NCBI GenBank assembly: GCA_016927835.1
Contig: JAFGMA010000044.1
Coordinates: forward strand, 1 to 56,053
Length of the DNA stretch: 56,053 bases
Direction of reading: 5' to 3'
Origin: Candidatus Zhuqueibacterota bacterium
Lineage (GTDB): Bacteria > Zhuqueibacterota > Zhuqueibacteria > Thermofontimicrobiales > Sulfurfontimicrobiaceae
Translations under genes and position numbers: made by a program
The notes under the pieces: model-generated
Told to the model about the DNA's origin: nothing
Seen by the model: only the letters and a program-made list of their open reading frames with translations
The model's database searches: none
Shown here: one piece after another, positions 1-8,842 of the stretch
Layout: the number at the start of each line of letters is the position of its first letter
Numbering within the stretch: the first letter of the stretch is position 1

Positions 1-58
1 AGCAATCTCAGCCGTTTTATTAGGGGATTGCTTCGGCAAAAAACGCCTCGCAATGACA
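1..58. repeat. Palindromic dispersed repeat, left window edge (partial)
   Basis: The sequence contains GATTGCTTCGGC and later CTCGCAATGACA, the inverted arms of the common CATTGCGAG...GAAGCAATC intergenic repeat. The same repeat is present at the right edge of the window (from about 55980). The copy is cut by the window start. Its inner end abuts the reading frame of the cytochrome fragment at 57, so it seems to have interrupted or replaced the 5' part of that gene. The family is recognised by pattern only; its mode of spread is unknown. Confidence 0.75.
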
Positions 59-296
59 ATTTTTCGAGTTTTCGGACGGACACTATAATACGAACCTTGC
101 CAGACGGGATGGGGGATTGCACGATCCGTCAATCACCCATTCCGGTCTTGGCGGAACCATTGCCGATGATCTGCTGATCGATGGAAAAGTGCAGTGCACA
201 TCCTGCCATGATGTGCACAATAGTAATGGCGTCGAAAAAATGTTGCGAAAATCCAACAGTGGTAGTGCATTGTGTCTGACATGCCATAACAAGTAA
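57..296 (+). pseudogene. Multihaem cytochrome c, C-terminal fragment
   Basis: An open frame without a plausible start runs from just after a stop at 54-56 to TAA at 294-296, giving about 79 residues. It contains two canonical c-type haem motifs, CTSCH (195-209) followed by DVH, and CLTCH (273-287) near the C-terminus. This spacing fits the doubled-CXXCH cytochrome family. The upstream part is absent: the dispersed repeat at the window edge begins exactly where the frame opens, so this is either a truncated gene remnant or a gene whose start lies beyond the repeat. The NHL gene starts 22 bp downstream, so the fragment was probably the first visible gene of the cytochrome operon. Exported periplasmic or extracellular electron carrier by family. 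The cytochrome identity is sure; whether it is functional is not. Confidence 0.7.
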
Positions 297-318
297 TTTG
301 AGGAATGAAATCCTTTAG

Positions 319-1410
319 ATGAGTATGCTCAAAATAGTTGACAAGCTAGCTCAACCCACCTGGTTTTGCTTGCTGGTAGTTTTGTGGCTCACTGCCACAG
401 GACAAAGCCAACAGCGAGAGTTACCCGATGAAGTCATTGTTTTTCCGCAGCCGCCAGATGCGGCACGTATCCAGTTCTTAGCGAGTATCAGCAGTTCAAC
501 CGATATTGTTGGTCAATCATCCTTCTTCAGGCGCTACGTACTCGGAGAAGAACCGGCAAAGCCAATTATCAAGCCTTATGGTATTTCCATACATAAGCGG
601 AAACTGTATGTTTGCGATACCATGCTGCCCGGACTGGAAATTATCGATTTTCAGGCGAAAACATTTCGTTACTTTACGCCTGCCGGACTGGGACAGCTTC
701 AGAAGCCGATTAATTGTGCATTGGATGAAAGCGGTCAATTATATATTGCTGACGCCGGACGGCAGCAGGTTGTTGTTTTCGATACCGAAGGAAATTTCCT
801 TAATGCACTTGGTTTCGGGCATACCAGCAAGCCGACTGATGTTAAAGTACATCAAAATCGCTTGTGGATATGTGATTTAGGTGTGCATCAGCTCCGGGTG
901 GTTGATCTAAAAACGTATAAAGAAGTCCGATCTTTCCCGGAGCCTAATCCCGACAATCCTGCGTACCTTTTTTCACCAACCAACATCGTCGTTTCAAATG
1001 GGAAAATATATGTCAGTGATACGGGCAACGCCAGCATCAAAGTGTTTAGCGTCGATGGCGATTATATGGGAATGATTGGCACACTGGGAAACCGTCCCGG
1101 ACAATTTGTTCGACCCAAAGGGGTTGCTGTGGATTCAGACGAAAATTTGTACGTCGTCGATGCGGCATTTGAAAATATCCAGATGTTCGATGGCTCTTCC
1201 AGACTATTGATGTTTTTTGGCGGGCATTCGGAACGTCCCGGATATTTATGGCTGCCAGCCGCGATTGCAATCGATACGGAGAATCTCGGCTATTTTCAGA
1301 AACACGTTTTTTCAGATTTTAATTTGAATTATCTCATCTTTGTCAGCAATCAATTTGGACCAGCCAAAATTAACGTATACGGTTTTATTGAATCCAAAAA
1401 GCGAAATTAA
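319..1410 (+). CDS. Secreted NHL-repeat six-bladed beta-propeller protein
   Basis: 363 residues. An N-terminal hydrophobic segment (about residues 14-30, ending near GQSQQ) looks like a signal peptide. The rest consists of repeated units of the type GI.I...LYVCDT...I..F, ADAGRQQVVVFDTEG, IYVSDTGNASIKVFSVDG and LYVVDAAFENIQMFD, typical NHL blades. NHL propellers are binding or scaffold domains, and in metal-reducing bacteria they often sit beside multihaem cytochrome genes. Here the stop codon TAA is followed directly by the ATG of a five-haem lipoprotein, so the two are translationally coupled. The likely role is structural or assembly partner of an extracellular electron-transfer complex; no catalytic residues are visible. 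ATG at 319 is used; ATG at 325 is an alternative. Confidence 0.85.
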   Translation: MSMLKIVDKLAQPTWFCLLVVLWLTATGQSQQRELPDEVIVFPQPPDAARIQFLASISSSTDIVGQSSFFRRYVLGEEPAKPIIKPYGISIHKRKLYVCDTMLPGLEIIDFQAKTFRYFTPAGLGQLQKPINCALDESGQLYIADAGRQQVVVFDTEGNFLNALGFGHTSKPTDVKVHQNRLWICDLGVHQLRVVDLKTYKEVRSFPEPNPDNPAYLFSPTNIVVSNGKIYVSDTGNASIKVFSVDGDYMGMIGTLGNRPGQFVRPKGVAVDSDENLYVVDAAFENIQMFDGSSRLLMFFGGHSERPGYLWLPAAIAIDTENLGYFQKHVFSDFNLNYLIFVSNQFGPAKINVYGFIESKKRN

Positions 1411-1983
1411 ATGAGAAAAATATTGACCACGGTTATTATCGTTTTTTTTCTTTTATCAGCCTGTAACCGTGAAGCATTAAAAATCTTTTTTGATGGTGTG
1501 GATCAGCCGGTCGAAAAGCCTTCGCTTAACGCACAGGAATCAGCAAATCCTTCCATAGAAGACCAGAAAGCGCTTCGGACCAAAGATTCCACGCAAGTGA
1601 CATCGTATCAATCGATCCATCCCGATTATCAATTGCGGAACTGCAATAAATGTCACGATATATCAAAATCCAACGCCTTAATCGAGCAGCAATCTGAATT
1701 ATGCTATCATTGTCATGAAAGGTACCAGGATCGATACCCTATTTTGCATGGACCTGTAGCGGCTGGCTTTTGTACGGCATGTCATGCACCACACCAATCG
1801 CAATTTAAAAGTCTGTTAAAATTTCCAATCAGGGAGATTTGCCAACACTGTCATGTACCTGGCGATGTAAGCAAAAACAAGGCACATGAGAAAATCAGTA
1901 ATACTTCATGTATGGAATGCCATGATTCCCATGGGGGAGAAACGATATTGATGCTTAAAAAGCCAGGAGCTTCTAATTTATAA
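1411..1983 (+). CDS. Pentahaem c-type cytochrome lipoprotein
   Basis: 190 residues. The N-terminus is a lipoprotein signal with lipobox LSAC and lipidated Cys18. Five canonical haem motifs follow: CNKCH (78), CYHCH (98), CTACH (121), CQHCH (144) and CMECH (167). The pairs with downstream PH or SH histidines are typical of the doubled-CXXCH domain and could supply distal ligands. Residues 19-77 are a polar linker without haems. The gene starts immediately after the NHL gene stop and precedes an outer-membrane barrel gene, so it is a good candidate for the membrane-anchored cytochrome of a porin-cytochrome conduit. Which face of the outer membrane carries it cannot be told from sequence. Confidence 0.9.
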   Translation: MRKILTTVIIVFFLLSACNREALKIFFDGVDQPVEKPSLNAQESANPSIEDQKALRTKDSTQVTSYQSIHPDYQLRNCNKCHDISKSNALIEQQSELCYHCHERYQDRYPILHGPVAAGFCTACHAPHQSQFKSLLKFPIREICQHCHVPGDVSKNKAHEKISNTSCMECHDSHGGETILMLKKPGASNL

Positions 1984-2011
1984 AAATATTTCAAATAATT
2001 ATGCTTTGCAG

Positions 2012-3991
2012 ATGAAGAATTTCGGGGTGATTATGATTGCGCGAATTTTAGTTGCATTTTTATTTGCGTTAATTCAGTTGGTTCCGGTGGTTGCACAACC
2101 AGCGCATTTTGAATTCGGAGGATGGAAACACACGAGTTTGCACGGCGTGCTATCGTTGCAGCAGTTGTATCGCAGCCAGCAAACCATTCTGCGCTCGGGA
2201 GTGACAGAAAAACCGGTTATGCAGGATTTTAACGGTCAAATCCAGTTGGATTCGCGCAGTTATATTTGGCATCCTAATTTCATGCAAGTCAATGTAAATT
2301 TGGATTATCATCCCAGCATCAGAAACGAGAAATTTTTGGTAATCCCGAATCGTTCGGAAACGCGTACAGCAGAAAAATTTCGAGTTGAAACACTCCTTTT
2401 CGACCAACGCCCATTGTCTTTGAATATGTTCTCTGGTGTGAGTCACAGCTATATTAATCGCGAGTATGCCAGTAGTATTGAAAATACGCGGCAGGATTAT
2501 GGCGGCGGCATCTCGTTTCGCAACAGCATGTTACCGGTCTCGATCCGGTATCTCAATTCGGATTGGGAGCAGCACGAATTAGCTACAGCACGAATATACA
2601 CCAACAAGCGGGAAAACATCCATGGGGATGTTCGGAAATCGTTTGGGAACTTGGACGATAGCAAACTGAGCTATAATTACGATGATTATCAACGTGAATA
2701 CGGAAACGCAGGAGGCGTCCATAATTATACATCCCAGGTACAGCTTACCAACCGTCTGGTTTTCAATGAGCAACGACGAAATCTCTGGAATTCAATGATC
2801 AATTATCGCAAACAAAATGGCAGCCAGCCGTTTGAGCGGATTCAGATCAATGAAAATCCTCAATTTTATTTGCCAGCAAAATTTAAAACGCAAGCAATAT
2901 ACCGGTTTAATGATTATAAGCAGCAAGTATTTAAAAATAGACTGCAAAGCATACTGGGTAGACTGGAGCACCAGTTGTTCTTGAGCCTGCAGAGCCAAAT
3001 CTACTATGAATATACTGATATTCATCATTCATCATATCAAGAATATACCAATCGCTGGGGATTTGGTTTGAATTACCAGAAGCGAATTCCCATCGGTTTG
3101 CTGAAACTGGGCTACAATCTACAGCGGCGAAACGATAATCATGACAGCAATCCGGGGATTCAACATATTATCGCCGAAGAACATGAATTGCTGGATCAGC
3201 AGACGACGCTGTTAAATCAGCCCGATGCGGATCGGGCAACGATTGTGGTTTGGGATGAAGACCGGAGTATTCGCTACCAGGAAAATATCGACTACGTCGT
3301 ACTGCAACGCGATCCATATCTTGAAATCCAACGGCTTCCCGGCGGGCAAATCGATAATGGGCAGACGGTAATGGTTGACTATCAAGCGCTGCAGCTCAAT
3401 TCCTATCAGTTTGACACCAATACGCAAACGGTACGTGCCAGTTTGCTGCTATTCAACCGTTTCCTCGAATGTTACATTCAGACACAAGATCAAAGCTATA
3501 CAAATGTAAATGCATCTGCTCTGAGAATCTTAAAAACCATTTCACAGCATGTTTACGGGATTCGACTTCAATGGAAGGAGATAACTGCTGGTTGGGAACT
3601 GGATAATTATAGCAGCAACGTTGTGCCTTATATTTCATCTCGCTATTTCATGGCGCTTTCCCATGATATTAGTTCTTCGTTTAATACCTATATCTCCGGT
3701 AACTGGCGGGATTACGAATTAACTGATGAAAATGAGACCCAGCAGTTCGCCGATGTATCCGGGCGGCTGGTGTATGCCTGGACTCGATCTACGAGCCTCA
3801 GCCTTGATGGCGGCTATCGATTTCAGGACGGTCGCGGTATTGATTTGAAACTAACCAACCTGCGTTTTCAATTAACCTCTCAATTTCGGGAGCTGTACCT
3901 GACGGTTGGTTTGGATGTGTACCGCCGTGATTATTCCGGTGAAACACTCGATTATAACGGTGGTTTTATCCGAGTGGAACGGAAATTTTAA
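2012..3991 (+). CDS. Outer-membrane beta-barrel protein, candidate conduit porin
   Basis: About 660 residues. An N-terminal signal peptide ends near VVAQP. The mature part has alternating hydrophobic/polar strands rich in Tyr, Asn, Gln and Arg, and the last residue is Phe (VERKF), as in many outer-membrane barrels. The frame is open from a TTG at 2006; ATG at 2012 and ATG at 2033 (preceded by GGGGTG) are the better starts. There is no specific homology I can name. Position between a five-haem lipoprotein and a 15-haem cytochrome argues for the role of MtrB/OmbB-type porins, which sheathe a cytochrome wire through the outer membrane; that is an inference from context, as sequence similarity to those porins cannot be tested here. 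Confidence 0.75.
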   Translation: MKNFGVIMIARILVAFLFALIQLVPVVAQPAHFEFGGWKHTSLHGVLSLQQLYRSQQTILRSGVTEKPVMQDFNGQIQLDSRSYIWHPNFMQVNVNLDYHPSIRNEKFLVIPNRSETRTAEKFRVETLLFDQRPLSLNMFSGVSHSYINREYASSIENTRQDYGGGISFRNSMLPVSIRYLNSDWEQHELATARIYTNKRENIHGDVRKSFGNLDDSKLSYNYDDYQREYGNAGGVHNYTSQVQLTNRLVFNEQRRNLWNSMINYRKQNGSQPFERIQINENPQFYLPAKFKTQAIYRFNDYKQQVFKNRLQSILGRLEHQLFLSLQSQIYYEYTDIHHSSYQEYTNRWGFGLNYQKRIPIGLLKLGYNLQRRNDNHDSNPGIQHIIAEEHELLDQQTTLLNQPDADRATIVVWDEDRSIRYQENIDYVVLQRDPYLEIQRLPGGQIDNGQTVMVDYQALQLNSYQFDTNTQTVRASLLLFNRFLECYIQTQDQSYTNVNASALRILKTISQHVYGIRLQWKEITAGWELDNYSSNVVPYISSRYFMALSHDISSSFNTYISGNWRDYELTDENETQQFADVSGRLVYAWTRSTSLSLDGGYRFQDGRGIDLKLTNLRFQLTSQFRELYLTVGLDVYRRDYSGETLDYNGGFIRVERKF

Positions 3992-4070
3992 AGACATGCA
4001 ACTGTTTAGTATCTTTTATATTATTGGAATTTTGTATCAATAACTTTCAACTTCAATGAGGAACAAAAAC

Positions 4071-5375
4071 ATGAAACGAACATTCATCCTCCTGCTTGTT
4101 CCTGTCGGCTTACTGTTCTATACTATTGCTTTTAGCCAGCCCTTAAAAGATTTTTCAGACTGCACGACATCCGGGTGCCATGCGACACAAACAAAATTTG
4201 AATACAAGCATAGCCCGTTGGAGGATGATTGTACCACCTGCCATGAAACCAGCGCCAAGGAGCATCCGGTACCAAACAAACGTGAATTCAAACTCGTTGA
4301 ATCGATACCGGCGCTGTGCCTGCAATGCCACGAAATCGACATGGAAAAAAAATCGATCCATTCACCAACTAAGGATGGAGAATGCCTGGGCTGTCACACG
4401 CCCCACAGTTCGGATACGGAAAAGCTGCTCACCGCTGAAAGTGGGGAATTGTGTATCCAATGTCATGACTCGTATACGAGCAACAATTTTGTACATGGTC
4501 CCGTCGCTGGTGGAATGTGTAGCGGTTGCCACGATCCGCATGCCTCGGACAACGCTGTTTTGCTCCGGCGGGAAGGTCAGGAGGTTTGTCTGTTCTGTCA
4601 TACAGCCAAAAAAGATGTGCAATCCAAACCCAGCGTGCACGAACCGTTTGTTAAGGGCTGCCTGGGTTGCCATAAACCGCACAATTCCGCGGCAAAATAC
4701 CTGCTGTCTGCAGATGTTCCAGAGCTCTGCTATCAATGTCACAGTACCGTTGAAGTTGCACTGGGGAAAGAATCCGAAGTGCATGGACCGTTTCAAAAAG
4801 GGGGAAAGTGCTATCTCTGTCATGACGCGCATGTTACCGATTTTAAACCGCTTTTAAAGGCGGAAGAAAAACAGCTTTGTTTTCAATGCCACAATAAGAA
4901 AATTACAAAAGGCGAGCGCACGATCCGTGATATCGAACAATGCGTCAACGCTAAATTTGGGCATGAACCGGTAGCAAATGATGGGTGTTCCGCCTGTCAT
5001 GCTGCTCACACACCTGATAATTTTTTCCTGCTCTCAGCCGCGTTTCCCCAGGGCAGTTATACCGAAGGCAAAGCCGAGAACTTCGCCCATTGCTTCGATT
5101 GCCACGACTCCGCATTGATGGAGCAGGCTGAATCCGCCACAGCGACCCAATTTCGGGATGGCAAGCGGAACCTGCATTATGTGCACATTGCCCGTGAAAA
5201 GGCGAGAAACTGCACAACCTGCCATGAAACCCACGGCTCAAAATATCCTCATATTATCGCACAAAAAGTTCCGTTTGGCAAATGGACCATGCCCATGAAA
5301 TATACCGTAACTGAATCCGGCGGCTCCTGCCTGACCGGATGCCATAAAGAATTGGGTTATGACAGAAATCACTAA
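4071..5375 (+). CDS. Multihaem c-type cytochrome, up to 15 haems
   Basis: 434 residues from ATG 4071, preferred over ATG 4056 because GAGGAA lies 7-8 nt upstream of it and it begins the signal peptide (MKRTFILLLVPVG...AFSQ). There are 13 canonical CXXCH motifs (CTTCH, CLQCH, CLGCH, CIQCH, CSGCH, CLFCH, CLGCH, CYQCH, CYLCH, CFQCH, CSACH, CFDCH, CTTCH). In addition a CX4CH (CTTSGCH) lies just after the signal peptide and a CX3CH (CLTGCH) lies near the C-terminus, giving up to 15 haems. The repeating CxGCHxPH...L..LCxQCH units are the doubled-CXXCH domain. It ends the cluster and is the likely periplasmic or surface electron carrier. Apart from the two irregular motifs nothing looks damaged. Confidence 0.93.
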   Translation: MKRTFILLLVPVGLLFYTIAFSQPLKDFSDCTTSGCHATQTKFEYKHSPLEDDCTTCHETSAKEHPVPNKREFKLVESIPALCLQCHEIDMEKKSIHSPTKDGECLGCHTPHSSDTEKLLTAESGELCIQCHDSYTSNNFVHGPVAGGMCSGCHDPHASDNAVLLRREGQEVCLFCHTAKKDVQSKPSVHEPFVKGCLGCHKPHNSAAKYLLSADVPELCYQCHSTVEVALGKESEVHGPFQKGGKCYLCHDAHVTDFKPLLKAEEKQLCFQCHNKKITKGERTIRDIEQCVNAKFGHEPVANDGCSACHAAHTPDNFFLLSAAFPQGSYTEGKAENFAHCFDCHDSALMEQAESATATQFRDGKRNLHYVHIAREKARNCTTCHETHGSKYPHIIAQKVPFGKWTMPMKYTVTESGGSCLTGCHKELGYDRNH

Positions 5376-5803
5376 CGGTATGGTGAATAATAGCAGATTC
5401 TCGGAATTATCACCGCAATGTGTGTCCATCCGGCTCGTAGCATTTAATCCACTCGCAAGGGATTAGAAAAAAGCAAGGGTTTTCAATCCCTTGCGAGTAT
5501 AGAAGCGGGTGGCACGAATTGCATTCAGACGAATTTCACATTGTGTCAAACGAATCCCAACCCGATTATTCCTTCCAACGAAGATAAAATAGAAATTTCC
5601 CAAATCAAACTATATCACATTGAGGATAAATAGCCTTGCGGATCAGCGGTCGCAACATAGCCTAACGGATTTCAATTAGCAAGTTAATATGAAATAGCCT
5701 GGCAACCAAAAGGATTACCCGGTGGGTTATATTTTTGCAAAATGCAGCCGGAAGAATTTTCAGAAGCATAAAGTTGGTTCTACAAAATCGTTTCAACACG
5801 TAT
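5376..5803. other. Convergent intergenic region with a perfect hairpin
   Basis: This stretch of 428 bp separates the cytochrome cluster (+) from the sulfatase (-), both of which end here. Besides the 14-bp inverted repeat at 5451-5498 I see no gene and no clear promoter. Confidence 0.6.
5451..5498. terminator. Perfect 14-bp inverted repeat, possible bidirectional terminator
   Basis: ACTCGCAAGGGATT (5451-5464) pairs perfectly with AATCCCTTGCGAGT (5485-5498) across a 20-nt loop. It lies between two convergent genes, where a shared terminator would be expected, but there is no clear T-run, so it may instead be a dispersed palindrome. Confidence 0.45.
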
Positions 5804-7315
5804 TCACTGGCGATGCACCAACACTTCCGCCGGATGCTTCGGATAGCCTGTGACACCCCGCGATCGGGCGAACTGGTAAATTCGACGCAGCGGTCGCTCA
5901 CGGAATGGGAATTCGCGCAGTTTATTGCCGGCGAGTGCATCGCTGGCGCCCCTGACATCACACGCCTGAAGGGCGACTTCACGCAAGCTCCGCAACGCGG
6001 GTGGGCGTTGGTCGATCCTGTTTTTCGATTCCAGCGGATCCTCGAGCAGGTTGAAGAGCTGTTCGCGTCCCCCGTTTGACATGAAAATATATTTCCACTC
6101 GCGGGTTCTGACCATGATCTTGAATAAAGGCGTACCGGGTTCGCCATAATAGCCGATGAGTGTCTCGCGTGGACTGCCGTTTCCTTGCAGCATGCCGAGT
6201 ATATCGATACCATCTCGTAAATCGAGTTGTCCGGCGGCATGTGTAGCAATCCCAAATAAATCGGTCAAGCAAACGAGTTCATCGCGGCGTTGATTTGCCG
6301 GGAGCCGCTGCGGAAAACTCAGCAAAAACGGAATATGGCAGGCGGCTTCGAAAAAGCTTTCCTTTTGCCAGGCATGATGATCGCCCAGGTGATCCCCGTG
6401 GTCGGCGAAAAAGCAGATGAGGGTGTTGTCTGCGTCAGGGCGCGCTTCCACGGAATCGAGAATGCGCCCGAGGCAATCGTCGATATAGGAAATTTCTCCG
6501 TAGTATCGCGCTTTAAGCACGCGCGCGTGAGCATCGTTGATATCTTCCGCCCAGATCGCATAATTCATAAATGGTATTTGCTCATCCTGATGATCGATCT
6601 CAAGGGCGCCGCGAACAGGATTCGGCATGCGGTCGGGATCATACATCCTGTTGAACGGGATCGGCGGCGCAAAGGGCGGATGGGGTCCAATAAATGAGAC
6701 GAATCCAAAAAACGGGCGCGGATCCCGGGATTGGATTTGACTCACCGCCCGATCCGCTGCCCAGCGTTCAACCGTGATTTCCGCCGGCATGGGGCTCATC
6801 TGCGGCATGTAATACATATCGGTGCGCTCACCCATCAATCCCTCGATAAAATCGAATTCCGGATGCTCGCGCGCAATCCAGCCTGCAAATCCATCGCGAT
6901 TGCGCTGCTCCGGCGTGCCATAAAGCTCCTCGCTGTGCAAATGGACATCGTATCCCAGTTCTTCATCCCAGGGCTGCGTGTGAAATTTGCCGATGCCGAA
7001 CGTTCGGTAACCGAGTCCGCTCATCGTTCGCGCGAGGTATGGTCCGCAGCGCTCTTCCATCGCCTGCGGCTGCCCCGGAACCGGCTTCGACCGCGCATTG
7101 CTGAAAATCCGGGTTTTTGGCGGCTCGCTCCCGGTTCGAATCGTATAGCGAGCCGGCACGCACACGGGGCAGGTTGAATAGGAATTTGTAAATGCTAAAC
7201 CACGCTGAACCAGGCGATCGAAATTGGGTGTATAGATGTGCTGATTCCCCAGTGCCTGGATGGTATCGAATCGTTGCTGATCGGTCATGATGAAAAGTAT
7301 GTTGGGCTGACTCAT
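5804..7315 (-). CDS. Sulfatase (alkaline-phosphatase superfamily, Cys type)
   Basis: 503 residues from the ATG at 7315, chosen because AGGAG lies 8-9 nt upstream and because family similarity begins at once (QPNILFIMTDQQ). Asp12 belongs to the metal site. C52-V-P-A-R is the C-x-P/A-x-R sulfatase signature whose Cys is converted to formylglycine by an anSME- or FGE-type enzyme, neither of which is in the window. A FADHGDHLGDH motif further on supplies additional metal ligands. No signal peptide is visible, so the enzyme is predicted to act in the cytoplasm on imported sulfated substrates such as sugars or small esters. An amidohydrolase gene lies upstream on the same strand. The exact substrate cannot be read from the sequence. 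Confidence 0.93.
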   Translation of the reverse strand: MSQPNILFIMTDQQRFDTIQALGNQHIYTPNFDRLVQRGLAFTNSYSTCPVCVPARYTIRTGSEPPKTRIFSNARSKPVPGQPQAMEERCGPYLARTMSGLGYRTFGIGKFHTQPWDEELGYDVHLHSEELYGTPEQRNRDGFAGWIAREHPEFDFIEGLMGERTDMYYMPQMSPMPAEITVERWAADRAVSQIQSRDPRPFFGFVSFIGPHPPFAPPIPFNRMYDPDRMPNPVRGALEIDHQDEQIPFMNYAIWAEDINDAHARVLKARYYGEISYIDDCLGRILDSVEARPDADNTLICFFADHGDHLGDHHAWQKESFFEAACHIPFLLSFPQRLPANQRRDELVCLTDLFGIATHAAGQLDLRDGIDILGMLQGNGSPRETLIGYYGEPGTPLFKIMVRTREWKYIFMSNGGREQLFNLLEDPLESKNRIDQRPPALRSLREVALQACDVRGASDALAGNKLREFPFRERPLRRIYQFARSRGVTGYPKHPAEVLVHRQ

Positions 7316-7502
7316 TTTTGTCGCTCCTGTTAACATTAGCGGGAGATTCAATTATTTTGATTTTGCTGGCAAAAGTTTCATCGAACCTGTTTTGAAAAAT
7401 ACACATACAGGCATGAATCACGAAGGTACTGCTGTTTGCGCTGAGAATTGACTCATCTGAATATCACCTGGTTGGCTTCGATGGTTGCATCGGGTCGACT
7501 TG

Positions 7503-8366
7503 CTATTCCGCGGCACATAATTTTATAAATTCGGGATTCGCCGGCGCGGTATCCAGAAAACGCAACAGATTTCCCGAATAGATGCCTTTCAGCGTGCTCA
7601 CATCCAATCCGAGTTTTTTATAGATGGCGTCATCGTTGTTTATCCACTTTCGCACCCATGCCTGGTTATAATCGTTGGCGGTGCAATCGGTGCCGAAAAG
7701 AACATTGCGATTCACATCGTAACCCACGGTGAATAGTCTGGTCAATGCCTCTTCGCGATAAATGGGAGGCGTACCTGGTGTCATATCAATAAACATCTCA
7801 ATCGCCAGACTTGCATCGCGCGAATGGGCATTCTGGAATTTCCCATAAACCGCGATCAGTTCGTCGCACCAGGGCCAGGAAATATGTGCCAGGGCGAATT
7901 TCAATCCGGGAATATAGATCAGCGCTTCGAATTCAACCGGGCGGTTGTAGCGCGAACTTGCCTCACCATCCCAGAGAATGCCGGAATGAAATAGCAGCGG
8001 CATCCGGGCTTGAGCGATCTTTGTGAATACTGCCATCGGGCGCTCATCCCCCGGGTAAAATCGGTTGCAGATGACTTTGAATCCGTGCACACCGCGTCGG
8101 ACTGCCAATTCAACTTGCTCATTTGCATCTTCTTCCAGCGGATCGATCCAATAGAATGGGTGAAGGTCGGGGGCGCCTTCCACCCATTGCATCAGATTAT
8201 CCAGACGCTCCCCAGTCGGGTGCGGCTGGCACAATTTGACAAACGATGGCGGTGGAATCGAGATTAAAATACCGCCAGAGATACCGGCGCTGCGCATTTT
8301 GCCAAGCAAATCAGATTGCTGCACGACTCCCGGATCCAGGTGAATATGACAATCAAATCGCTGCAA
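7503..8366 (-). CDS. Amidohydrolase-2 family metal-dependent hydrolase
   Basis: About 287 residues from a TTG at 8366. I prefer this to the ATG at 8477 because GAGGAAAG precedes it by about 4-6 nt and the next residues (QRFDCHIH) start the family fold. The D-x-H-x-H motif (DCHIH) is the first metal-binding motif. LLFHSG, FALAHISWP and NVLFGTDC match later metal or catalytic strands of TIM-barrel amidohydrolases (PF04909). Members hydrolyse or decarboxylate lactones, amides or aromatic acids; the substrate here is unknown. It is 187 bp upstream of the sulfatase in the same direction and may be cotranscribed with it. A second, only distantly similar member is at 21670. Confidence 0.8.
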   Translation of the reverse strand: MQRFDCHIHLDPGVVQQSDLLGKMRSAGISGGILISIPPPSFVKLCQPHPTGERLDNLMQWVEGAPDLHPFYWIDPLEEDANEQVELAVRRGVHGFKVICNRFYPGDERPMAVFTKIAQARMPLLFHSGILWDGEASSRYNRPVEFEALIYIPGLKFALAHISWPWCDELIAVYGKFQNAHSRDASLAIEMFIDMTPGTPPIYREEALTRLFTVGYDVNRNVLFGTDCTANDYNQAWVRKWINNDDAIYKKLGLDVSTLKGIYSGNLLRFLDTAPANPEFIKLCAAE

Positions 8367-8842
8367 TGGACTTTCCTCAAAAACTGGTTTCAACGCCAAA
8401 ATTTCAATTGAAAGAATTTTATCAGTGCGATTCCCGTTTGATGAATCGTCTTTCCACGCTGATACAATACACATCATTTTGAAAAATGCAGCGTAGTTTT
8501 TCGAAGGTAACCAATTTTGATTGAAATGTCAATCTTAATCTACAAATTTTCAAACCGGATGACCTCTTGATTAAAGGTGAGAAATAAGCAACTCCGGGCA
8601 ATACCAGCCATGCATGATCGCAAGGCAAAGAAATTCTGCCAGATTCCATCAAATTATATGCAAGTATTTTTCAAGAAATGACAATCATTCAATCATATTG
8701 AAAAGTTCTATAGATTTAAAAATATCATTGACTTTAGCAGATAGATTCACTACATTTTGATGCCGGGTTTCTTGAAATTATTGTTTGCAAAGTTCAGGGA
8801 AAGTGGCAGGGAATCTTCAAAGGATTAGAACCTTAACCAGGG
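8367..8842. other. Divergent intergenic region (amidohydrolase / capA-like)
   Basis: AT-rich region between divergent genes. It contains a recognisable rightward promoter at 8728-8756; the leftward promoter for the amidohydrolase was not located. No supported gene. Confidence 0.55.
8728..8756 (+). promoter_or_regulatory. Sigma70-type promoter for the CapA-like gene
   Basis: TTGACT (8728-8733), a 17-bp spacer and TACATT (8751-8756). Transcription would begin near 8763, about 80 nt before the gene at 8843. The elements resemble those before four other genes in this window. Confidence 0.55.
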
